Source: Deinococcus peraridilitoris DSM 19664 (GTDB lineage Bacteria > Deinococcota > Deinococci > Deinococcales > Deinococcaceae). From it: a stretch of 64,000 bases of DNA. The translations under genes and the position numbers were made by a program. The stretch lies in NCBI RefSeq assembly GCF_000317835.1, contig NC_019793.1:2661001-2725000 (forward strand), written 5' to 3'. The notes under the pieces are model-generated. The model made no database searches and was not told where the DNA came from. It saw only the letters and a program-made list of their open reading frames with translations. Every line of letters starts with the position of its first letter. The first letter of the stretch is position 1. Shown here in pieces: positions 1-8,412 of this stretch.

Positions 1-198
1 TACTAAAACGGTGGTCAGTGTCACGGCCCTCTGCTGACCAGAGATCCTGATCGAGTGGGGCAACCGAGCCGGCACCCACGCGGACGGAAGTGGCTTGATG
101 GAACGCGTTTTCCTGTCAATGAAACAGACCGACGCTCTCAAGAATCATTGGCGTCGCATCACCGGGTTCCACTCGGCCGCCAAAAAGAGGCAGGTCGC

Positions 199-618
199 TC
201 AGCGCGAAATGAGGTCGATCACGTCGGGGGCACGCACGCGAAAGTCCAGACGCTGCCCGGGCGTGACGTAAGCCTGCGCGCCCTGACCTTTGGGTGTACC
301 CGACAGGACCAACTTGGCGGACGCGTCCTGAGTGACGCGCAGGGGAACATTCCAGTGCGCGCCGGCTTCGAGTGTTTCGCGTGATTCGCATTGTTCACCG
401 AGACAGACGCGCAAACCGTGGAGCGCTTCGCTGCTGGCGTTCACGACCCGCAGTGCTGGACGGGGCGCCAGCAGAAAAGCCAGCGCCAGCAGACACAGAA
501 AGCCCAGCGTGCCCAGCCGGCGCCGACGCGGCGAGACACTCCGGCCGCGCATCAGGGCGTCAAGCAGGCCCGGGCGTTCCGCTGGTGTATCCGGCGTGGA
601 AGAAGTGGGAGGAACCAT
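199..618 (-). CDS. Hypothetical single-pass membrane protein
   Basis: Not recognised. The 139-residue product has a cytoplasmic N-terminus rich in proline and arginine (RRRR near residue 35), one hydrophobic segment at about 38-53, then a soluble domain that should face the periplasm and carries a close cysteine pair (CLGEQC). It could be anchored with the C-terminal domain outside, following the positive-inside rule. I chose the ATG at 618 over the GTG one codon upstream; neither has a clear Shine-Dalgarno (SD) sequence. It lies downstream of the RpiR-type regulator on the same strand with 56 nt between, so it may be the last gene of that transcript. No function can be assigned. Confidence 0.6.
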   Translation of the reverse strand: MVPPTSSTPDTPAERPGLLDALMRGRSVSPRRRRLGTLGFLCLLALAFLLAPRPALRVVNASSEALHGLRVCLGEQCESRETLEAGAHWNVPLRVTQDASAKLVLSGTPKGQGAQAYVTPGQRLDFRVRAPDVIDLISR

Positions 619-674
619 CACCCCCTACTTTGTCACGCTTTGTCGCGCGCGGCTCGCGGGTACGGCAGGTCATC

Positions 675-1523
675 TCAGTAACTTTTGTCCACCACCGCGG
701 CCGCCGTGTCATGAATGGCTTGTCGGGCGTCTGGCAGACGCAGCGTCAGTCCCAGAAAGAGCGCTTCGAGGACGAGCAGCTGCCCGATTTTGCTGGCAAT
801 CGCGCCTCCGTCCAGTGGATCTTCGGGGCTGGCCGTGTAGAGGGCGCAGTCAGCGTGGCGGGTGATGGGGCTTTTGGCGCGGTGGGTCAGTGCCACCGTG
901 AACAGGCCGCGTTCCTGGGCGACCCGCAGCACCTGTACGGTGTCGACGGTACTGCCCGAGCGGCTGATGCCCAGCGCGACCGAACCTGGCGGAAGGGTGG
1001 CAGCGTACATGGTGGCCAGATGCGGATCGAGTGTGGCGTTCACGTTCAGTCCAAGGCGCAACAGCTTGTAGGCGAAGTCGAGGGCGGTCACGCCGCTGGC
1101 CCCCTGACCACAGATCAGCACCCGGGGGGCTGCCGCCAGCGCGTCCAGGGCAGCTTGCAGATCTGCCTCGCCCAGGACCTTGCGGGTTTCGCGGATCGCC
1201 GTGTCGGCGTGCTGCGCGGCACGTGCGATCAGTCCCCGCGAGGAGGCGCCCACCGCCTCGCTCGCGGCGGGAGCGGCAAGGTCGGCAGCCAGCGCCAGCT
1301 TGAAATCCTGAAAGCCCCGAAACCCCAGATCCCGCGTGAGGCGAATCACGGTGGCTTCACCGGCACTGCTCGCTTCGGCTACTTCGGTGACCGTCTGATA
1401 CAGCACCTTCTGCGGGGAGGCCAGCACGTAGGACGCCGTACGCCGTTGCGCAGGCGTGAGCAACTCGAGCTGTGCCCGCAGTCGGCTGAGCGCTCCGGCC
1501 GGTCCGTAGGGTTCACGTGTCAC
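675..1523 (-). CDS. RpiR/MurR-family transcriptional regulator (HTH + SIS)
   Basis: A 282-residue regulator with an N-terminal RpiR-type helix-turn-helix (about 1-80, including LASPQKVLYQTVTEVAEAS) and a C-terminal SIS sugar-phosphate-binding domain (about 125-250, with GQGASGV and ISRSGSTVDT). Members of this family sense phosphosugars and control amino-sugar or muropeptide catabolism. It is divergent from nagA and a SIS-domain deaminase, so I infer that it controls them in response to an amino-sugar phosphate. The GTG start at 1523 has no SD of its own; its first bases overlap the stop of a 23-codon ORF that does have one, so translation is probably coupled. Repressor or activator cannot be decided from sequence. 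Confidence 0.88.
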   Translation of the reverse strand: MTREPYGPAGALSRLRAQLELLTPAQRRTASYVLASPQKVLYQTVTEVAEASSAGEATVIRLTRDLGFRGFQDFKLALAADLAAPAASEAVGASSRGLIARAAQHADTAIRETRKVLGEADLQAALDALAAAPRVLICGQGASGVTALDFAYKLLRLGLNVNATLDPHLATMYAATLPPGSVALGISRSGSTVDTVQVLRVAQERGLFTVALTHRAKSPITRHADCALYTASPEDPLDGGAIASKIGQLLVLEALFLGLTLRLPDARQAIHDTAAAVVDKSY

Positions 1524-1591
1524 GGCGCAGGGGAGACGCAGCGAAGCTGGCCCGATGGCGTCAAGTCTGTGGTGGCAAGTCGTTGTGGCAC
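1520..1591 (-). CDS. Possible coupled leader ORF upstream of the RpiR-type regulator
   Basis: Reading the minus strand, a GTG at 1591 opens a 23-codon frame (begins MPQRLATTDL) preceded by an AAGGAG box 5 nt away. Its TGA shares GTGA with the GTG start of the regulator gene, which has no SD itself. This is the arrangement of a translationally coupled leader peptide. The peptide matches nothing I know, and selection may act on coupling rather than on its sequence. Confidence 0.5.
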   Translation of the reverse strand: MPQRLATTDLTPSGQLRCVSPAP

Positions 1592-1622
1592 CTGAACTCC
1601 TTCCAGAATGTCCTGAAAAAAT

Positions 1623-1661
1623 ACTCCAGATTTGACAGGACTTTTGGAGTCACATTACGCT
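1623..1661 (+). promoter_or_regulatory. nagA promoter with overlapping inverted-repeat operator
   Basis: A -35 box TTGACA (1632-1637) and a -10 box TACGCT (1656-1661) are 18 nt apart. The inverted repeat ACTCCA (1623-1628) / TGGAGT (1645-1650) straddles the -35 box. It also covers the region where the divergent regulator promoter should lie. A second inverted repeat, AAGTGG (1670-1675) / CCACTT (1684-1689), lies just downstream of the -10. Either is a reasonable RpiR-family operator; which is used is inference. Confidence 0.55.
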
Positions 1662-1741
1662 GGCGTTGAAAGTGGTGTCAACGCCACTTCGGAGAGTGGC
1701 ATGATTGCACGCAACGCACATTGTCATCAGGAGCGGTGGCC

Positions 1742-2845
1742 GTGAAGATCGGCGGACAGATTTTGACGCCCAGGGGCCTGCTGTCCGGACAGGTGACCTT
1801 TGAGGGCGGCCGCATCCAGCATGTCGTGCCCGGCCCGGCGGTCGACCGTTTCGTTCTGCCGGGCTTCATCGATTCGCACGTGCACGGCGGTGGGGGAGGT
1901 GACACCATGGACGGCCCCGCAGGGGTAAGGACCCTGGCGCAGTTCCACGCGCAGCACGGCACCACGACCCTGCTCCCCACCACCATGACCGCCCCCTGGC
2001 CCGAGGTCATGAACGCTTTGCGGGGGGTTGCCGAAGTGCGCGCCTTTGGGGTTCCGGGCGGCGCGGACATCCCGGGTGCCCACCTCGAAGGACCCTTCAT
2101 CAGCCCCCGAAGGTTGGGGGCTCAACCTCCCCACGCGCTGCTTCCCCAATCGCAGCGGATCGGTGACGTACTCGCCCTGGAAGTGGTACGGGTCGTGACG
2201 CTGGCGCCCGAACTGGAGGGCGCGCCCAAGGCCGCCGAGGCCTTCGCGGGTATGAACGTGCGCGTCAGTCTGGGGCACACGGCGGGCCGCTGCGAGGACG
2301 CCCAGCAGCTCATGCAGCGTGTGCGCGCCTTGGGCGGCGTGGTGGGCGGCACCCACCTCTTCAACGCCATGGGCGGTCTGGCTGGCCGCGAACCGGGTGT
2401 GGTGGGCGCGCTGCTCGCCTCGGCACACGCTTACGCCGAGCTGATCCTCGATTTGCACCATGTCCACGAAACCTCCTTTCGGGCGGCGCTCGCGGCGCTG
2501 GGCAACCGGTTGACGCTCGTGACCGACGCCATCCGCGCGGCCGGGCTGGGTGACGGCATCAGCGAGCTGGGTGGTCAGGAAGTGCAGGTGAGGAATGGCC
2601 GGGCGCAACTGAGCGACGGCACCCTGGCGGGCAGCGTCCTGACCCTGGACGTGGCCCTGCGCAACGCCCTGTCCCTGGGGTTGAGCCTGGAGGAGACTTC
2701 GGCGCTGCTGTCGGCCAATCCCGCCCGGTACCTGGGCCTGAGCGACCGGGGACGCATCGAAAGCGGCTGCCGCGCCGACCTGGTGGTGCTGGACACCGAT
2801 TATGCCGTTCAGGAAGTATGGATCAAAGGCTCCCGGGTGGCTTGA
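1742..2845 (+). CDS. nagA: N-acetylglucosamine-6-phosphate deacetylase
   Basis: NagA hydrolyses N-acetylglucosamine-6-phosphate to glucosamine-6-phosphate and acetate in the cytoplasm, the first committed step of amino-sugar and cell-wall sugar use. The 367-residue amidohydrolase shows family landmarks in order: HVHGGGGGDT near the N-terminus, AHLEGPFIS (metal-binding Glu), LGHTAG and THLFNAMGG (metal-binding His residues), LVTDAIRAAG (catalytic Asp) and a C-terminal SANPARYLGL segment. The GTG at 1742 is favoured because an AGGAG box lies at 1729-1733, 8 nt upstream. It is first in a plus-strand cluster with a SIS-domain enzyme 35 nt downstream and is divergent from an RpiR-type regulator. 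Confidence 0.93.
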   Translation: MKIGGQILTPRGLLSGQVTFEGGRIQHVVPGPAVDRFVLPGFIDSHVHGGGGGDTMDGPAGVRTLAQFHAQHGTTTLLPTTMTAPWPEVMNALRGVAEVRAFGVPGGADIPGAHLEGPFISPRRLGAQPPHALLPQSQRIGDVLALEVVRVVTLAPELEGAPKAAEAFAGMNVRVSLGHTAGRCEDAQQLMQRVRALGGVVGGTHLFNAMGGLAGREPGVVGALLASAHAYAELILDLHHVHETSFRAALAALGNRLTLVTDAIRAAGLGDGISELGGQEVQVRNGRAQLSDGTLAGSVLTLDVALRNALSLGLSLEETSALLSANPARYLGLSDRGRIESGCRADLVVLDTDYAVQEVWIKGSRVA

Positions 2846-2880
2846 CCCGCCCGGAAAACGCACGAAAGGAAACATCAACC

Positions 2881-3924
2881 ATGCCCACCACGAACCCCTT
2901 GATGCTGCAGGAAACCCGCGAGGCGCCCCAGGTCGTTGAGCGCCTGCTGCGCGAAAACGCCCCGCTCGTTCAGGACCTCATCCGTGAAGTGCGGTCCCGT
3001 GATCCCCTGCACGTCGTGACCGTGGCGCGTGGCAGCAGCGATCACGCCTGCACGGTGCTCAAGTACGCCATCGAGGCGTCCCTGGGGTTGAGCGTCGGCA
3101 GCGCGGCGCCCAGCGTACACACCCTCTACGGCCGCTCATTGCGCCTGGAACGCGCGCTGGTGCTGGCGGTGTCGCAGTCGGGGGCGTCACCCGACGTGGT
3201 GGAGAGCGTCACGCGCGCCCGCGCGTGCGGCGCCCTGACCGTCGCGTTTGTCAATCAGGAGGACTCCGATCTGGCGCGCGCTGCCGAGTTCGTGCTGCCG
3301 TTGCGTGCCGGCACCGAGCAGGCGGTCGCGGCCACCAAAAGCTACCTCGCCAGCCTCGCCGCCGGACTGCAACTCGTGGCTGCCCTGGCAGACGACCGAA
3401 CGCTTTCGGGCGCGCTGGAGGTCTTGCCCGATACCCTCGCGGCGACGCTGCTGCTCGAAGACGTGGCAAGTGAGCGGGCCGAGCGCTACCGCTACGCCGA
3501 AACCATGGTGGTTCTCGGCCGGGGCGCGCACTTCGGGGTGGCGCTGGAGAGCGCACTCAAGCTCAAGGAAACCAGTGGTCTGATGGCCGAAGCCTACAGT
3601 GCCGCCGAGTTTCTGCACGGTCCCGTGCGGGTCGTCGAGGCCGGTTTTCCCATTCTGGCCTTGCAGGCGCGTGACGAAACCGCCGCTTCGACCGCCGACG
3701 CTTACCGTGCGCTGAGTGAAAAAGCCGTGGAACTGCTGCTGGTGGGTGCCGAAGCACCGCTTCCTGCGCCGCTGCGCCTGATCACGCCTGCCAGCGGGCA
3801 CGGCTGGACGGACACGCTGCCGTCTGCGCTGAGCGTGTACCTGCTGGCCGGACACCTGGCCCTCGCGCGTGGACTTGACCCCGACGCACCGCCCAGCCTG
3901 CGCAAAGTCACCCTGACCCGCTGA
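2881..3924 (+). CDS. SIS-domain glucosamine-6-phosphate deaminase/isomerase (NagB-II/AgaS type)
   Basis: The 347-residue protein consists of two SIS domains and corresponds to the isomerase half of GlmS without the glutaminase domain. Visible motifs are SQSGASPDVVESV and ATKSYLASLAAGLQL in the first domain and LGRGAHFGVALESALKLKET plus EFLHGP in the second. Stand-alone proteins of this type next to nagA usually act as NagB-II deaminases, giving fructose-6-phosphate and ammonia. That would complete the pathway started by NagA. An amino-sugar isomerase such as AgaS, or a FrlB-like deglycase, is the alternative. The ATG at 2881 follows GAAAGGAAA. Confidence 0.85.
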   Translation: MPTTNPLMLQETREAPQVVERLLRENAPLVQDLIREVRSRDPLHVVTVARGSSDHACTVLKYAIEASLGLSVGSAAPSVHTLYGRSLRLERALVLAVSQSGASPDVVESVTRARACGALTVAFVNQEDSDLARAAEFVLPLRAGTEQAVAATKSYLASLAAGLQLVAALADDRTLSGALEVLPDTLAATLLLEDVASERAERYRYAETMVVLGRGAHFGVALESALKLKETSGLMAEAYSAAEFLHGPVRVVEAGFPILALQARDETAASTADAYRALSEKAVELLLVGAEAPLPAPLRLITPASGHGWTDTLPSALSVYLLAGHLALARGLDPDAPPSLRKVTLTR

Positions 3925-3935
3925 GCACTGTCCTT

Positions 3936-3968
3936 GTCTTTCGAACATTCACGTCTTTCGAACATTCA
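3936..3968. repeat. Tandem 16-bp repeat with palindromic TTCGAA core
   Basis: The unit GTCTTTCGAACATTCA occurs at 3936-3951 and again at 3953-3968, identical and one base apart, between the SIS-domain gene and the P1 peptidase gene. Each copy contains the palindrome TTCGAA. The second copy ends just before the peptidase SD, so the pair could be a regulator site or only a local duplication. Confidence 0.7.
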
Positions 3969-3985
3969 GGCAGGAGGGGAAGAGA

Positions 3986-5128
3986 ATGGGACGACTGCGC
4001 GATCTGGGGATAGGTGTGGGGCTGGGGGAAAGCGGACCGTGGAACGCCATCACCGATGTGGCGGGCGTGCGGGTCGGGCACACCACCCTGATCGAGGGAG
4101 AAGGAGCGCTGCGCGTCGGACACGGACCCGTGCACACCGGGGTGACGGTGCTGCATCCGCGTGCCGGCCTGGCGCGTGACGAGCCGCTGTTCGCCGGCTT
4201 TCACCGCCTGAACGGCAACGGGGAGATGACGGGCGTGCAGTGGATCGAGGAAGCCGGACTGCTCGCTTCCCCGATTGCCCTGACGAACACCCACTCGGTG
4301 GGCGTAGTGCGCGACGCGCTGATCGCCCTCGAACTGCGCGACCGCCGCGATGACGGCGTGTACTGGAGCATGCCGGTGGTCAGCGAAACCTACGACGGCC
4401 TGCTCAGCGACATCGGTGGCTTTCACGTCCGCGAGGAGCACGTCACGCGGGCCTACGACGAAGCCCGCAGCGGGCCGGTTGCCGAAGGAGCGGTCGGAGG
4501 CGGCACCGGCATGATCTGCCACGAATTCAAGGGTGGGATCGGCACGGCCTCACGCGTGCTGGCGCCCTCCCAGGGTGGTTTTACGGTCGGGGCTCTGGTG
4601 CAGGCCAACCACGGTCGCCGTGAGCGATTGTGCGTTGACGGCTACCCGGTCGGCCGTTTCCTGTCGCGCGCTGCCGTGCCCAGTCCGTTCGACCGGACCG
4701 GCAATGGCGCGCCCATCCCTCCGGGCACCGGAAGCGTCGTCGTGGTGCTGGCCACCGACGCGCCCCTCCTGCCCGGGCAGTGCACGCGGCTGGCACAGCG
4801 TGCTTCCATCGGGCTCGCGCGAACCGGAGGCGGCACCGAGGATTCGTCAGGCGACCTGTTCATCGCCTTTGCCACGGGCAACGCCGGCCTTCCACGTGCG
4901 GATTATTCACTGGCGGGACCGCTCACAAGCGAGGTCCGGATGCTCGGGAACCACCACCTGTCGGCGCTGTTTGTCGCGGCCGCCGACGCCGTCGAGGAAG
5001 CGATCATCAATGCGCTGCTTTCGGCCACCACGATTACGGGCGCGAACGGTGTGACCGCACACGGACTCAGGCTTGACCAACTCGAAAGCGCGCTCCGTCA
5101 AGCCGGGCATCCGCAGTTTCAGGCGTAG
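3986..5128 (+). CDS. P1-family peptidase (DmpA/BapA-type aminopeptidase)
   Basis: A 380-residue Ntn-fold peptidase of family S58, related to the L-aminopeptidase/D-esterase DmpA and beta-peptidyl aminopeptidases. These are made as a proenzyme and cleave themselves before a serine that becomes the N-terminal nucleophile. That site is visible as PPGTG|SVVVV with Ser250, the same number as in DmpA. Other family segments are DVAGVRVGHTT, GGGTGMICHEFKGGIGTASR and GNAGLPRADYS. The ATG at 3986 follows GGAGGGG. It lies in the amino-sugar cluster, 61 nt behind the SIS-domain gene, and may trim peptides from cell-wall or D-amino-acid-containing substrates, but that substrate is inference. Confidence 0.9.
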   Translation: MGRLRDLGIGVGLGESGPWNAITDVAGVRVGHTTLIEGEGALRVGHGPVHTGVTVLHPRAGLARDEPLFAGFHRLNGNGEMTGVQWIEEAGLLASPIALTNTHSVGVVRDALIALELRDRRDDGVYWSMPVVSETYDGLLSDIGGFHVREEHVTRAYDEARSGPVAEGAVGGGTGMICHEFKGGIGTASRVLAPSQGGFTVGALVQANHGRRERLCVDGYPVGRFLSRAAVPSPFDRTGNGAPIPPGTGSVVVVLATDAPLLPGQCTRLAQRASIGLARTGGGTEDSSGDLFIAFATGNAGLPRADYSLAGPLTSEVRMLGNHHLSALFVAAADAVEEAIINALLSATTITGANGVTAHGLRLDQLESALRQAGHPQFQA

Positions 5129-5148
5129 CAGTGCGGACGTCGCGCCGC

Positions 5149-7359
5149 TCAGTCGGCAGCGCCCGGCGCAGCAGGCGTGTGCTCTCGGTCCGCGAACAGA
5201 CTGCCGAACACCTGAACGATACGAGGATCGAAGTGCCGCCCTGCCTGCTGTGCGATTTCCGCCATGGCCTCTGCGTGCGGCCAGGCCGCTTTGTACGGAC
5301 GGATGCTGGTGAGGGCGTCATAGACGTCGCAGACCGCGAAGAGCCGGGCCAGCAGGGGAATGTGCTCGCCGCCCAGCCCGGCGGGATAGCCGCTGGCGTC
5401 CCAGCGCTCGTGATGATGGCGGATGACGTCCAGGGCACCATGAGGCAGACTGGGCATGTTGCGCGCCAGGGTGTAGCCGTGCTCGGCGTGTCCCTGCATG
5501 ATCTGCCACTCGTGGTCGCCAAGCTTGCCGGGCTTGAGCAAAATGGCGTCCGGAAGCACCATCTTGCCGAGGTCGTGCAGGTAGGCGCCTTGCCGCAGAG
5601 CGTCCAGGGCCTCGTAGTCCAGCCCGAAGGCCTGCCCAAGCCTCATGGCAAGCGCCGCAACCCGGCGGGTGTGACCGTGGGTCTCGAAATCGCGCGCTTC
5701 GAGGGCGAGACCCAGCGACAGCAGCGCGCCCTCGCGGGTGGATTCCACTTCCTGCACGTGCTGTGCGCGCTCGTAGCTCACGCCGATCGAGCGCGCGGCC
5801 GTTTCAAGCAGGGCGCGCTCGTCGGCACTCCAGGGGCGCGCCTCACCACGCCTGTAGGCGGCCATGACCTCACGGTTGCCCTGCTTGAAGGGCAGCGGCA
5901 GGAGTGCCACACCGCGCACGCCCAGCTCGTGCAGTTCGGGGCGCTCGGTGCATTCCAGGTACATGTTGTGTCCCTGGGTGGCCTGCCAGGCCCGGCCGGC
6001 ATTCTCGCCGAGGCCGCGTTTCATCTGGACCTGCACGGCCGGGGGAACATCACCATAAAAGGCACCGGGCGTGATCCAGTCACCGTCGACCTGCCAGAAC
6101 ACCAGATAACCGATGTCCACGGTCGCTGACAGCACCTGCAGCGCACGGGACGCCACGTCATGGGTGGTGCGCGCGTTTTCGAGAGCCAACGAAAGCTGGC
6201 TGAGTGCCTCGAACCGCGCGATGCTGGCTTGCAGCTCTGAAGCGCGCGCGACCAATGCTCCCAGGGCGTGGGTCCGCCCGAGCGCCTGTGATCCCAGGCC
6301 GGCGATGGCGCGTGCCAGACGCAGCTCCTGCATGCCAAGGCGCCGGGGGTGCCAGTCGCCGCATACCAGGGCGCCGAGCGGAACACCTTGGGCGCTGTGC
6401 AGCGGAACGGCCAGCACCACGTCATGCAGCACTCCGCCGGGCTTGTATACCCGGGGGTCGGTCCGGGCGTCGTTGGTGTACAGCACCTCGTTTTGCTCCA
6501 GAGCCGTCCACATCAGTCCCTGACCGCGGGGAACGCACAGCTCTCCTGCGGGCCGGACCACGTCCGGAATGACCGAAGCGCGCAGAACGTCGCTTGCCGG
6601 GTCAAAGCGGTAAAACAGCGCGTCACGCGTGTTCAGCAATTCGCGGGCCTGCAAGGTCAGGATGCGCTCGACTTCTTCGGGCGCGCTCGCCGAGTGCAGC
6701 GCCGAGCCGATCTCTGCCAGCCGTTCCAGTTCGCGCGCTCGCTCGCGCTCCTGGGTGCGCCGGTTACGGGCGGCCAGCAGGGCGGCCACGAGATGTCCGA
6801 ATTCCTGCGCGACCTGCAAGTCCCTGGCGTCAAAACTGTCTTCCCGCTCAAAGCTGTCGAGGTTGAGGTGCGCGACCACCTCGCTGCCCAGCACCACGGG
6901 CAGGCACAGCGACGCGCGCAGCTGCCGGGCGCGTCCGGCTGTTTCGTAGGCTCGGGAGTTGTCTCTTTCACCGTCCCTGGCGTGAACGCCGAGCGAATGC
7001 CGAACGAGCGCCTCACCGCGCATCACGCGTGGCTGGCCTTCCTGCCAGCCTTTCAGGTCCTGGCCATACCACTCCAGCATGACCGCTTCGGGCTCCACGA
7101 CGCTCAGCAGGGCGGGCATGAAGCCCCGCTGGGCGCGGAACAGGAACACGCTGCCTTCACGCACGGCAATCGACCCGGCCTGCGCGCCTTCCACCGAGGC
7201 AATTGCGGCGTCAAGCAGGGCCTGCCAGTCTGCGCTGCGCATCTCGTCATCACGTCCCAGCCAATTGAGCGCCGAGCGCACGGCCGGCCAGGTCAAAGTC
7301 AGTGCATCGCCCGTGGGTGACGTGCTGCCTGGATTGGGTGTCTCAGAGAACGGGTTCAT
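5149..7359 (-). CDS. GAF-domain HD-GYP c-di-GMP phosphodiesterase
   Basis: A 736-residue soluble signalling protein with three GAF-like sensory regions (about 30-195, 215-365 and 385-535) and a C-terminal HD-GYP domain of about 185 residues. The metal-binding HD signature is YLHDLGK and the GYP signature is HHHERWDASGYPAGL. HD-GYP enzymes hydrolyse cyclic di-GMP to pGpG or GMP. There is no membrane segment, so the signal is probably cytoplasmic. It converges with the P1 peptidase gene, leaving 20 nt. Two GGDEF proteins elsewhere in the window supply the opposing activity. The ATG at 7359 has no clear SD. Confidence 0.92.
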   Translation of the reverse strand: MNPFSETPNPGSTSPTGDALTLTWPAVRSALNWLGRDDEMRSADWQALLDAAIASVEGAQAGSIAVREGSVFLFRAQRGFMPALLSVVEPEAVMLEWYGQDLKGWQEGQPRVMRGEALVRHSLGVHARDGERDNSRAYETAGRARQLRASLCLPVVLGSEVVAHLNLDSFEREDSFDARDLQVAQEFGHLVAALLAARNRRTQERERARELERLAEIGSALHSASAPEEVERILTLQARELLNTRDALFYRFDPASDVLRASVIPDVVRPAGELCVPRGQGLMWTALEQNEVLYTNDARTDPRVYKPGGVLHDVVLAVPLHSAQGVPLGALVCGDWHPRRLGMQELRLARAIAGLGSQALGRTHALGALVARASELQASIARFEALSQLSLALENARTTHDVASRALQVLSATVDIGYLVFWQVDGDWITPGAFYGDVPPAVQVQMKRGLGENAGRAWQATQGHNMYLECTERPELHELGVRGVALLPLPFKQGNREVMAAYRRGEARPWSADERALLETAARSIGVSYERAQHVQEVESTREGALLSLGLALEARDFETHGHTRRVAALAMRLGQAFGLDYEALDALRQGAYLHDLGKMVLPDAILLKPGKLGDHEWQIMQGHAEHGYTLARNMPSLPHGALDVIRHHHERWDASGYPAGLGGEHIPLLARLFAVCDVYDALTSIRPYKAAWPHAEAMAEIAQQAGRHFDPRIVQVFGSLFADREHTPAAPGAAD

Positions 7360-7437
7360 GGGACGGTTTCGGAGTCACTTCGCCCCAGGCTAGGCGAGGT
7401 GTCCTGTCTAAATTCTTACAGCGCGCGGCACCAAGGT

Positions 7438-8412
7438 TCAGGCCAGGTGGATTTCGGTTTGCACTTCGCCCACCGGATATCCGGCAAAGTTATGCAAGGC
7501 TGCAGGGTACAGGTCTGCCAGCTCGGGCGAGAACGGCACGCCCAGCGCGTTCAATACTGCCAGGGTCGCGTGGGCGCGGGCGCGTTCCGATCCGTCCTCG
7601 ATCTTGATGGCCACGCCCAGCGGTCCCTGTGGCGTGTCTCGCAGCGCCAGCCCGAAGTAGCCTTCGGCGCCCATCTTGCTGGCACAGCCGGGTACGCGCG
7701 GCATCAGCTCGGTGTCGAGGCGCCGCGTTCCCGCGATCAGCTCCGGATGTAGGGTCATGGCCGCAAACACGCGTTCCAGCGCAGCCTCATGCGGCCCCTC
7801 GGGAGCAGCGAGACGCGCGAAGAGCCGGGCACCGGCCTCCAGGGGCAGGGCGAGTGCGGGAACGCTGCACCCATCGCGTCCCACACGCACCTCGTCGACC
7901 GCGCCCAGCGCGGCGTGCAGGGCCGCAATCTCACGCTGCAGCGGGTGCTGCGCCGCCGTGTAGCTTGTGAGGTCAAGCCCGCGCAGGCGGCAGGTCAGCA
8001 GCATGCCGGCGTGCTTTCCCGAGCAGTTGTGGTGCAGTGTGCTCGGGGGCGTGCCCGTGCGCACGAGCTGCGCTTGCGCGTCCGGGTCAAAGGGAGCATG
8101 TGTGCCACACTGCAGCGCACTTTCGTCCAGCCCGGCGCGCCGCAGCAGCCGCTCGACCACGCTCAGGTGCCGCTGTGTGCCCGCGTGGCTCGCGCAGGCG
8201 ATGGCCAGCTCGTCACTCGACAGGTCCGGGGCGGCCTCGGCCAGGGGAATGGCCTGAAAGGGCTTGCTGCTCGAACGTGGAAACATCACGAGTGCGGCGT
8301 CTCCGCACGACGCGACCAGCTGTCCTGCTGCGTTCACCACGGCCACGTGCACGCGGTGCACGCTTTCGGGGAGTTCTCCACGCGAAAAGATCACTTCACC
8401 CGGCGCCTTCAC
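7438..8412 (-). CDS. Asparaginase (Rhizobium AnsII-type)
   Basis: A 324-residue member of the asparaginase II family, which is unrelated in fold to the EcAII enzymes and resembles the Rhizobium thermolabile asparaginases. Landmarks are RSSSKPFQAIPL, CASHAGTQRHLSV, HHNCSGKHAGML and GRDGCSVPALALPL, which hold the Ser/Lys/Cys catalytic and zinc-site residues. It would convert L-asparagine to aspartate and ammonia in the cytoplasm. Its ATG at 8412 overlaps by 4 nt (ATGA) the stop of the small gene upstream, so the two are translationally coupled. Confidence 0.9.
   Translation of the reverse strand: MKAPGEVIFSRGELPESVHRVHVAVVNAAGQLVASCGDAALVMFPRSSSKPFQAIPLAEAAPDLSSDELAIACASHAGTQRHLSVVERLLRRAGLDESALQCGTHAPFDPDAQAQLVRTGTPPSTLHHNCSGKHAGMLLTCRLRGLDLTSYTAAQHPLQREIAALHAALGAVDEVRVGRDGCSVPALALPLEAGARLFARLAAPEGPHEAALERVFAAMTLHPELIAGTRRLDTELMPRVPGCASKMGAEGYFGLALRDTPQGPLGVAIKIEDGSERARAHATLAVLNALGVPFSPELADLYPAALHNFAGYPVGEVQTEIHLA

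Noticed and set aside
1..198. Search for a gene or tRNA at the left edge
   Set aside because: Frames here have no coding character or start signals, and no tRNA-like cloverleaf or T-arm sequence was seen.
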